A stretch of DNA of 64,000 nucleotides, taken from positions 62,001 to 126,000 of the forward strand of contig JAHQIW010001307.1 in the NCBI GenBank assembly GCA_019055375.1. Reading direction: 5' to 3'. This DNA comes from Parelaphostrongylus tenuis. Lineage: Eukaryota; Nematoda; Chromadorea; Rhabditida; Metastrongylidae. The notes below the pieces were generated by a model. It did no database searches and was not told the origin of the DNA. It worked only from the letters and a program-made list of their open reading frames with translations. Of this stretch, positions 55,355-64,000 are shown one piece after another (position 1 is the first letter of the stretch; the number at the start of each line of letters is the position of its first letter). Made by a program: the position numbers and the translations under genes.

Positions 55355-58300
55355 TCAATTTTTCTTCCGGATCTCATGGAGACTCATCTCTCGGTATTGA
55401 GCATAAGCTGCCAAGACCAATAGAACTGCAAGAAACAAGCGGAACACCTTCTTCATGAATGATGATCTCGGTAGAGCTGAGTTGACCGGGATTAACCTGG
55501 AAGAGAAATACCATTGTTCTTTTTTATAAATAATACAAGTGATCAAGACATTACATTTTTGTCGAAAAACCATGTATTGGTCCGAAACAAAGGGACACTG
55601 TTGTCATGACGAAGCAGATCACATTGAACGGCATACTAAAGTCTGGCACCGGAAGGGTGACGAGAAGCACATTTCCATGAAGAACAATATGATGATCACA
55701 TGAGAATCGAGATTCGCATGTTGACCTAAACAGGAGTCTTTGAATGATCTGAAGGAGTCTGAAGCAATAGATCGCGTGGGTAGACCTGAGGCATTATGCA
55801 TCAGTATCAAATGAGGATAAAAAACAAACATCATCTAAAGCGGCAGATTCATTAATTATTGATAACAAGAGATATCCCAAAGATAAATCTCCCTTAAAGC
55901 GTGATGAAGACTTCCATTCAGCAATGTGCTTTCGAGAAGAAGCATGGATTGACAATATGATAGGAAAATAGTGATATCATACCTTTCGTTTCGAGTGCTT
56001 AAGAACACGCTCAAATTTCAACATATCTCGTAATTAGTATTTGAGCCAACATGTCATGTGGTTTGTTAAACGGCTGACTTATAGAGCCCGATTATAGGAA
56101 ATGTGATAGTTGCCCACGTCTAAGAAGTCCGCACATATCAAGAGCTTCTGAATATGAATTGATGTGGCAAACAGTGAGCCGATTTTCGCAGTTCAAAATT
56201 CGGCTACTTTTTGCTTCGGACAGTCACCTTTGAAGGAAACTTTTTATTGGACAAAGATATTCCATTAGACTTTCAGTAACAATCGAAAGCTTGAATGCTG
56301 GAAAATTCAACTATGTACTTGCTCTCTTTTTTTTTTGAAGGCCTTCTTACAACGCTAGAGCAGCAGAAATAATAGTGTTTCGCACGCGTTGCACATTATC
56401 GCGCTTATATCTCGCAGGACAGACTCTTCCCTAAGATCATTGAGAATCATTCGATAGCGTGAATATCGAAAATTTTAAAGAAGTAACTGTGCTTCAAAAA
56501 TGCTTCTTTACACCGCTGCAGCAGAGAGAATAGATTTGCGTTTCACACACGAATTTTCGCAAGACGAAAGCTCTTCCATTAGACTGTTAACTACCATTCA
56601 AATCGTAGCGCATGTTCCGGCGATTCTCACGCTGTGCCTATTTTCTGAGGGGACCACTTTCTACACAGTAGCAGAGAAAATATTCTACAGTTATCTAAGT
56701 TCCAAGCAGGCCACGCATTGCTTTTCGGCTTTGGTGTGAATGGTCGTGGATCGATAACGCTATTATTCGACCACGCAGGCACGATTTACATGTGTAGTGC
56801 GTTTTTTAATAGGAATTTTGGGATTTTTCTCCTTTCTGAGAAGAACTCCAGTTAAACATATGACTCTGATACTTTCAGATTTACTCTACATATACATCTG
56901 CTTTTCGCGTAGGCTTGGACTGCTTGGGCTTAGGCATAGAATTAAGATGGAAAACGTAAGCTGACAAAACGATAGAAATTATTCACTCTACAATTTCCAT
57001 ATGAAAGACCCGAAAAACTTCGCCAGAATAGACAAAAAGTTTCCATATAGACGAAAAAATCCGCGCGATAACACGCGACGGGTGGAAACACAATTTTATT
57101 TTCCCTGCTCCGGTGCTGCAAAAAAGGCCTTAGATAATAAATACCCTCTTGAAGTCTCCGAAATTCACGCTACTCAGTGGCTAATAATTATTCAGAGGAG
57201 AGCTGTATCTAGTCAAATGTAAGCGCAACGCGTACGAAACAGATCTCTGTTTTGTATTACGGCGCTGTAAGGCCTTTTTGAAAGCCAAATCGACTTTTGA
57301 ATTTTCCAAGATTTGAGCTTTCTAATGATTAAAAACAATCCAGCTGAAGAGATTTCTGTAAAAATTCTTGCCCGATGACAGAAAAGTACCAAAACTTTTC
57401 AAGAATATCCAGTCGAAACAATGAGACGCATGAAAGAGTGTTATAATCCAGATAAATGAAGACAAGGGAACTTGAGTATTACAAGTATATATCCTTAGAT
57501 TGTCCAACCTTCAAAAGGCTGCTAGAATATTTTTATCCGTTCAACGTTTCGGCACCTTTGCGTTTCTCAGATATTTGAGAATTACGCCGTTGCGACTGTG
57601 AGGAGCCACACTGCATATACAGGAATGAATGAGAGGAGAATCAACATGAATCAGGGCAGCTCTGAATAAGGTAAAGGCGCCGGAACGTTGGCCGAATAAG
57701 AAAACTGTAACAAACTCGTATGAGCTGAACGATCTTCAGAAATATTCACTAATCATTTGAGCTAACGCTAGGTGAGAGTTGATTCATATTAGAAGCACAG
57801 TTGGGTACGAATGCCCTTGCAGACTGCAGTGTCGAAAATGCTGTCGTTAGTTTGATGGAGAAAATTTGCATTCGAATTTTTTTCTGAATTATCTTTGAAA
57901 GAGGAGATTTAACATTATCGAAAGCACATTTGGTCATGAACGCGATAATGTGCAACGCATGTGAGACAGAACTTTATTTTACTGCTGTAGCGCCGTAGGA
58001 AGGCTTCTCTATAAAATAAGTGTACCTTTGAATTCTTCAAGATCTAAACTTTCGAATAATTGCTGGTAGTCCAGCTAATGGAAAGTCTTTGTATAGCGAA
58101 AAAGACCTTTTCGAAAAGCTTCCTGATAACAAAACTACCTATCGTCAATTGATGTTCTAAACTTTCCAATGTTTTAATTTTGCACAAAACTTCCTAGCTT
58201 CTTGCAATGTGCTAAGTAAGCATTGTTACACTCCTTGCACAACTTATCTAACTTCACTAAACGTTGGCAGTATTATTGCTATAGATTGAGTGTTCTTTTT

Positions 58301-61300
58301 TTACACGCGAGCGCAGCATATGAATCAAATACGTGGAAAGTCTAAAGAAGAACATATAGTATCCATAGAGTAAGAGAAGCGCATAAACGTCCTCAAAACG
58401 CAGGAAAACGATCAACTTGTGGGAAGTGAATCATTGTATAAGACGCGGGAGCTACATGAAGTACAGGGTATGGGAATGCTTTTGATATTTTTTTTCAGAA
58501 TAATAACAGTAAAAAAACAGTGCATAAAGATTCATTCAATTGGAGATATAATTACGTTTTCTAGATCAAAAACTGTAACAATAAACAGAAAAGTTCAAAA
58601 CAAATTCTAAAACTGCCTTCTTTGGCCTTGATACATCTACGTATTCGCTTACGAAAATTTCCAACAATGCTCGCACACGTTTGCATCTTAATTTCGTCCC
58701 AAGCGCGTTCAAAAACCGTTCTAAGCGCGTCTACGAGAATGTAGCGAGTGGCCGAGACCTTTTCCTCCAGCATGGAACACATATGTAATCCATAGGGTTA
58801 AAATCCAGCGACTTTGACAGCCAAATGCCCTTATCCCAAGAGCTTGAAAACAGCTCCTAACCTACTCAATTGTTGAGAGGGCCGAACGAGCAGGAGCGCA
58901 AGCCTCCTGAAAAGTAAATCCGTCCGCGTAACAAGAAGAGTAGTCCAAGGCTCCTGTGTCTACACGCGAAACTTGCTGCTGATGGCTAGTAGCGTTGATT
59001 TTGACATTTGCGTTGACGAGGACCAACAGAGTCTTTCTGGTGGTGAAAATGTCGGCCCAGACCATCAAAGGCCGAAAAATGATTGTGGCCTATGGTTCTC
59101 GCTATTGCGGTCTTCTGCTAACCCATACTGAAAAGTTGACGTCGATTCTGGCGACTGTGGAGTGGTTCGACCGTAAATTTCTTCTCTTCGTTGAAAAACA
59201 CCTCCGACAAACGAGCATTAGCTATCAAACGAACCATTCGACAAGCCTTTGAAAGCCGTTTTTCATTTTTTCGTCCAAAAAATGAACACGAAGGATCTTG
59301 TACTGAACAGCTTCAGCTTATTTCTGACAATGTTTTGTACGCTCCAATCGCTGAGCTTTCTGAGCCATTTTGTCCACCATACGTTCCGGATTTCGTTGAA
59401 GTTAACAACGGACTCTGAATATTTTCCGGAGTAGACGAGGTGGTTGAACAACCTTTTCAAAGACGGTCCTCAATACCTCCAGTCTCCTTGAAACGTTTCA
59501 TAACTCGGGAGACACTTGCTTTCATGTTCACTTCAAACAAACAACCATTTTCACGAATATATTTGAAAAGCAAGAGGAGTATTCGATTATGAAATCATGA
59601 CAATTTAGCTATTGGGGGTGGAGGGACGAGATGGAGGAGAGGAGGAGGCGAAGAAAGAGGACGTGTTCACGTTCCTGATGGTTCGAGCTGTTTATCAAGT
59701 AGAGAGAAAAAAGCACTTGCCGTTAATCAATCTCAAAGGGATACTCCATACATTCGACTTCACCTTACATTATGTGAAGTGAGTCAATGTATATCAGTAT
59801 CAAACCATAGCTCCCACTCTTTCAGACAACCAGCACCAATCAGCCGACACGCAGGGATGAGGCTTGGAGAGCCTTCAATCTGGGATCGAACTATCAACCA
59901 TGTGTTTCGGAGGGCACCTCTAACCACAGTGGAACTCTTGCTCTTAACCATCTATGACAAAAAGTACTCTGGTTTTGATTATATAACGCAAATATAAGTG
60001 TACTATGAGTCAAGCATAAAAGGGAGGTTGTGAGACATCTGGATATTTAGGATAGATAGACGCAAAACCTTTTGTCGTCTCTCAATCAAAGAACTTAAAA
60101 CCACACTCACATTCCACGAGCGGAGTGATCCAGATTTTCTCGAGGTGACGTATTATTACTGCCTAATAAAGTAACAACAGCACCGGGTACGTACATTCCA
60201 TGATTAGCATCAGGTGGATATTCCCGAAGTCTGAATAAGTCAGATAATTAACTTCTCGGAATACGCGTATGTACATCGTGCCTAAAGATCATAACATACA
60301 TACGTATATGGAAATATATGGAAATACAGAGATCAAGAAATAGCATGAAAGAAATGTATTGGCTTAAGTGTCTTTGACATTGATAAGGAAGAAAATGAGA
60401 TGTGTAACCTCAGGAACGCTTTCTCGAACTCAAGTTGAAGACGACATTCCGAATCGCCAAGGAGCTCGAACTGCAATTCGATAAGAGCCGGTCTTCTTCG
60501 GGATATTGAAGGGACAAAGTAACGCTTGTATAGAGTAGGACTCTAAAAAGTTATATCTGTAAACTAATCTCTAATCTAAAAGATTACAATTAATCACCAT
60601 ATTTAGTGAGAATACCTCTATCATCTGGTCCTTTTGATCAGTGAGATATCTGCATGTCAACGAAAGGGTATGATAATATATCATTAGAAACCAAGGCAGT
60701 TGATGAGTATAGATTATATCCTGAGACGCCCCTTCGTTTCTAAGAATGGATATCAAAACTGATGACTGTTGATCCGTCCCACTAATAAACGACGAAACAC
60801 TAAAGAACAAATTTCAAGGATAAGTCGGGATGACTATGTGTAAACCCTTAATTGATTTACACTCGACCTTATGGACCTATCTTCTTGCCTTGATGATCCA
60901 TCGAACATGTTGTCATATAAGCCGTGTATGGAAAAGGCAGGAACCGTAGGAACTTTTCGAAGATCATATATGGCCAAAGACTCATCGATAATTTCGGATG
61001 GCTTTGGTGTGAGATGTAAATTCTGTAAGGTATGAGTCAATGCTATCTCAGTTCCACAAAGTGTCCTACAATCGGAAGGAAAATAAGCAAGAATAAAAAC
61101 TGGGATACCATACCTTTTCATTCAATTTCACCATTACTTTACTGCTAGTGGCGACATTACAAACCCCTGTGATCTCTCTGTTGAACAGCTCGAAGAGATT
61201 CCAATCTTCAAAAGACATTACAGACATCATCATTGCATCTACTATTTTTAAATCAGTCTAGAATGAGTCAAAGTTTTCAATCGCTGCTGCGTAGAACACC

Positions 61301-63365
61301 CAACTTTTCGCGTTGAACATATGAGTCATGTATGAGCCATTCCGTCCGAATCACCTCATAGAGACATCACATTATACTCTTGTATCCTACACGAGTAGGA
61401 GGAACAGTCGCCGCAGATCTCATGGAAACTATTAAACTTGTCCTAATGAATATGTTTTCTTTGTAAATTGCAATGCGTACGAAAGATGCGTTTTTGAACA
61501 TCTCACCGCAGGTCCGTTCTGGGGAAGGCATAACAAAAACAACACCAAAACTGCGTATAGGACTGAAATTGTGATGCCCATATGTGCTTATCAGACTAAA
61601 TCGTTGATGGTTGGGTGCTGACAGAACTGATACCTTGTATCGCATAAAAAGTGATAGCAGAATGGGAGCCTCTGCAGTGCAATAATTAGCAAGCCCCCTT
61701 CACTTGAAAAGTACGAAGCGCAGATCCAACTCTCGCTCTTAGTTAAAAGTTTTGCACATAACTCAAGATTAACTATATTCACAGCTAAAAAACCGTTAAG
61801 TAAAGAAATCTTGTTAAACGCATATGTCGCAGCAAAATCAGTAGTATTCGGTTATATGCGGACAGGTATGTCTTACGAAAACGAACTTCACAGCTAGAGA
61901 ATTCAAACTCTGTTATTCCCTTTTTTTCCGTAAACGCTTTTCTTGCATAAAAGAGCACCTGTGTCACCATCCAAACCTTTATACTTTGTGTAGATTGCTC
62001 TCCAACAGGAAAGCTACCCACTGCACTTTGTTTGCCTGCATAATTGCAAGTACTATGCGTAGCAGTCCCACTATCTAGAATCAAGCCAAGTATTTTTACT
62101 TCTCTCAAGATGATTTAATGACAACGGAGTACGCTATGTTCTTTCATGGTGGAGCACTACTCTAAAACCGAATGGAAATATCAGATCTCTCCTCTTTACA
62201 ACTCTCCAATAACTATCTACTACCTCATCGTTTGAAGGTGTTTTCCGTTTTATGGTTGACTAATCAGCTAAGAAAACAAGTTCATATATGCAGGGATAAA
62301 GCCGTCGACATGGATCAATCTCTAGGGGATGCGTCATGTATTCGACTCTATTGAGTACCGTTACAGGCCAACGAATGCATATTCGGTCTTTGCAGTGACT
62401 CACGGTGGCCTAAAAATGTATTGAGTCAGTGGTGCTGTCCTCCCAGACAAGTCTGGTACCAATTTACCGACCCTGGAGGGATCGAATGCCTGGCTAGCCT
62501 TAAGCGCGAGATAGATCGTCGACCGTGGGTGTCACAGAAAACCTCTGACTACACCGCCACAAGCGCCCAAGTACACCTAAGAAATATGAAAAAATGAAAA
62601 GATTTCTGCATCGCTGTGAATTTTAAAAGAACTTTCCTGAAAGTACACACCTAATTTTCGTGTTTTCAGTGGAATGTCGAATACAGTGTTAACGACAAGC
62701 TCGAGTAACCAATGACATTTCAGATTCTGGAAACTATTATAAGAAACATAGTAATTGAGTTAGATAAAAAATGGCCCGTCAAAGTGGAACAGAGAACAAA
62801 AACCTTAGATCTACTTTCAACAAGCACAAAACACATCACCTCACAAATAGGCTTCAACTGAAATCCAACCGAATGATATACGGATTCAAATAACTTCACT
62901 GGATTCAAAAGAGTTACGAGTCCATGCTGAAGCAAAAATGGGTCATTCTGCATTCTCAGATATAGAAAAGAATTTTCTTTCTAATAAGAAGCTTGCGCGA
63001 GGTTGGCATAACTTCTCAGATCAACCTTGCGCAAGCTTTGTATAAAGAAAAGTTCGTTAGATAGTTCTCATTCTTCACGCCGAGGTTCCGTCTTTAAGGA
63101 CAAAGTGATAAAAAGACCAATTTACTAAAATGTTTCGGACCTGTTTGCAAGGCAAAAGTTTCTTCCATGGTGTCATATTTTCAGTACAGATTGCCTCTTT
63201 GCCCACAGCACTATAGCGCAAGTGAAGCATCGACTCGGCCGGTGTCGAACCACTCCGTCTGAACGCCAATTTGGGCGATGACGTCTGCTCGGGTACTACT
63301 CGAGTCATTGCGGTGCACAATAGTCCATTCAGTGAATGATTAAGGTCCGCCACTTTGCGTCCACA
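55355..63365 (-). CDS. PIGT: PIG-T, GPI transamidase subunit, last ten exons (5' end outside window)
   Basis: PIG-T is a subunit of the ER GPI transamidase, which attaches GPI anchors to proteins; it is disulphide-linked to the catalytic subunit PIG-K. Exons (5' to 3'): 63365-63141, 62926-62840, 62726-62651, 61241-61109, 61065-60877, 60781-60616, 60542-60409, 60230-60111, 55758-55555, 55496-55355. Phases agree throughout and give 491 residues. Family signatures: CTENMTPWKKLLPC (with the conserved Cys), SFEDWNLFELF, LAIYDLRKVPT, QLPWFLMIYYHTLSL, RRRPALIELQFEL, YPPDANHGMYV and LLVTLPVPDFSMPFNVICF, which begins the known membrane span. A second hydrophobic stretch (VFRLFLAVLLVLAAYA) follows near the C-terminus, which ends RKKN. 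About 125 N-terminal residues lie beyond 64000. The penultimate intron (55759-60110) is 4.35 kb and packed with repeats. The splice site before LLQIIQRLLF is the least certain. Confidence 0.93.
56230..58150. mobile_element. Cluster of family G MITE relics in PIG-T intron
   Basis: Repeated motifs TTGGACAAAGATATTCCATT, AGTAACAATCGAAAGCTTGA, CGCACGCGTTGCACATTATC, ATCTCGCAGGACAGACTCTT and TGCTGTAGCGCCGTAGGAAG occur in overlapping, partly inverted copies near 56240-56480, 56500-56760, 57060-57370 and 57940-58110. Boundaries cannot be drawn reliably. Confidence 0.5.
58560..59560 (-). pseudogene. Tc1/mariner-type transposase relic in PIG-T intron
   Basis: On the minus strand, from the N-terminal side: SRVMKRFKETGGIEDR (helix-turn-helix), VFFNEEKKFTVE (first catalytic Asp region altered; family DEKLFTVE), MVWADIFTTRKTLLVLVNAN (family MVWAGISSRGKTPLVFV), FTFQEACAPARSA (family FQQDSAPAH, Asp lost), then EEKVSATRY and FRKRIRRCIKAKEGSF. 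Many stops and frameshifts. The order of motifs makes the assignment firm. It lies in the same orientation as the host gene. Confidence 0.85.
59810..59945 (-). repeat. SINE family B head
   Basis: GGGATCGAACTATCAACCAT, then GTGTTTCGGAGGGCACCTCT, AACCACAGTGGAAC is the reversed tRNA-like head (GTTCCACTGTGGTTAGAGGT box A; box B GATAGTTCGATCCC). Confidence 0.55.
61660..61800 (+). repeat. SINE family C copy in PIG-T intron
   Basis: CTCTGCAGTGCAATAATTAG (box A), GCGCAGATCCAACTCTCGCT (box B region) and AAAAGTTTTGCACATAACTC (tail) are in family order. It is antisense to PIG-T. Confidence 0.5.
62293..62570 (-). repeat. SINE family B, full-length copy in PIG-T intron
   Basis: It shares the complete architecture with 22233-22518, including TCTAGGGGATGCGTCATGTA, AGACAAGTCTGGTACCAATT and TACCGACCCTGGAGGGAT (plus-strand text). 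It has the same orientation as PIG-T. Confidence 0.7.
62970..63056. repeat. Compact hairpin related to the acs-19 downstream MITE
   Basis: AAGCTTGCGCGAGGTTG pairs with CAACCTTGCGCAAGCTT with one G-T-type mismatch. The pairing extends weakly outward (AATTTTCTTTCTAATA versus TATAAAGAAAAGTT). ACTTGCGCGAGGTTGG also occurs in the left arm of the MITE at 28592-28988. It lies in the PIG-T intron between exons 63365-63141 and 62926-62840. Confidence 0.55.
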
Positions 63366-63404
63366 CTGAAATCAACATAAATGAGATTAGAAGAGTGACA
63401 TCGG

Positions 63405-63540
63405 AGCGATGATCTCGGTGGTTTATGGTAGCATGCGCCTCTGGTAAGGGTAAGAAACGGGTTCAACTGCCAGCTGCCACTGAGATTTTTGCATATCATT
63501 TGAGGGGAATTCGTCATTTAACCACTTTTTAGCAGTTATA
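63405..63540 (+). repeat. SINE family C copy
   Basis: GTGGTTTATGGTAGCATGCG, AAACGGGTTCAACTGCCAGC and TTTTTGCATATCATTTGAGG are the family C head, box B and tail. Confidence 0.6.
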
Positions 63541-63784
63541 TGATGTACACTTTGTATCCAGTAATGATGAGTGAAAACTCTGAACTTCGCGCGAAGTTAA
63601 CCTACGTCTAATCCTTTCCAAGGAAGTGTGCTAACCACTGCAATGTCAGACCCCTTGTTCTGCTATCAATCTTTCTGCGATACAATGTGTCGATTCTGTC
63701 AGCAGCCAACCACCAAGAATTTTGGTTTGATAAGCACATACGGGCAGATCGATACCTTGCCTTGCAGAAACACTGACTGCAGAT

Positions 63785-63910
63785 CAGGAATTGCCGTAGT
63801 GCAATGGTTAGCACGCGCCCCCGGAAAGGATGAAAAGCAGGTTCAACCTAGATAAGGTTCAAAGTTTTGTATATCACTCAACATTATTGGACATACAGTT
63901 TCGTATATCA
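63785..63910 (+). repeat. SINE family C copy
   Basis: TGCCGTAGTGCAATGGTTAG, CACGCGCCCCCGGAAAGGAT, AGCAGGTTCAACCTAGATAA and AGTTTTGTATATCACTCAAC match the family closely. Confidence 0.6.
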
Positions 63911-64000
63911 TTCAAATTGTTGATTTAACAAAACTGCCACATTACTACTTCAGGACAGGATTTCCTTCAAACCCATCACTCTAATGATTCCATTGGAGCA

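Noticed and set aside
55355..55480. Apparent 33-residue secreted peptide starting MKKVFRLFLAVLLVLAAYAQ
   Set aside because: It has a textbook signal-peptide look, but the frame is the continuation of the last PIG-T exon (phase-consistent from 55496), so the hydrophobic stretch is C-terminal PIG-T sequence.
1..64000. CRISPR arrays, bacterial-type operons, riboswitches or phage features
   Set aside because: None seen. The window is eukaryotic with spliced genes, and repeats are dispersed instead of regularly spaced.

Overview
The window looks like nuclear DNA of a clade V nematode, most likely a strongylid (hookworm-like) parasite. This is inferred from short nematode-type introns ending in TTTTCAG-like acceptors, three recognisable eukaryotic genes split into many small exons, RTE-type retrotransposon 3' ends, mariner relics and dense tRNA-derived short repeats. 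No species-level call is possible from the sequence alone.

Three protein-coding genes can be assembled by hand with consistent splice phases. (1) 18866-28226, plus strand: a complete 15-exon cytosolic acetyl-CoA synthetase (ACSS2 / C. elegans ACS-19 type, 679 residues). (2) 39691-44950, plus strand: an essentially complete 14-exon ALKBH8-type tRNA wobble-uridine enzyme with RRM, AlkB-like oxygenase and methyltransferase domains (about 641 residues). Its exon 2/3 junction is irregular. (3) 63365 down to 55355, minus strand: the last ten exons (491 residues) of PIG-T, a subunit of the GPI transamidase. Its 5' end lies beyond the right edge. ALKBH8 and PIG-T converge on a repeat-filled interval of about 10 kb. 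The three genes are housekeeping functions (acetyl-CoA supply, tRNA modification, GPI anchoring) and show no obvious pathway link.

The rest is repeat-rich intergenic and intronic DNA. 1-18.8 kb carries SINE copies, two mariner relics (one split by a TTAA-flanked piggyBac-like MITE), a candidate 81-nt hairpin and long stretches without recognisable features. 28.6-39.7 kb carries a long-inverted-repeat MITE, two RTE 3' fragments, a decayed copy of the terminal ALKBH8 exon and blocks that reappear at 52-55 kb. 45-55 kb carries a direct duplication of about 2 kb (46.6-48.6 and 49.1-51.1 kb) with matching coding relics of an unidentified family. Three tRNA-derived repeat families recur throughout: A (Leu/Ser-like box A), B (with a conserved 3' tail) and C (often arranged head-to-head).

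No CRISPR, operon-like cassette, defence system or other clearly new biological system was seen. The most interesting leads are the head-to-head tRNA-like elements, the ALKBH8 exon pseudogene, the duplicated unknown coding relic, the extra C-terminal hydrophobic segment of PIG-T and the 1.6-kb hairpin.
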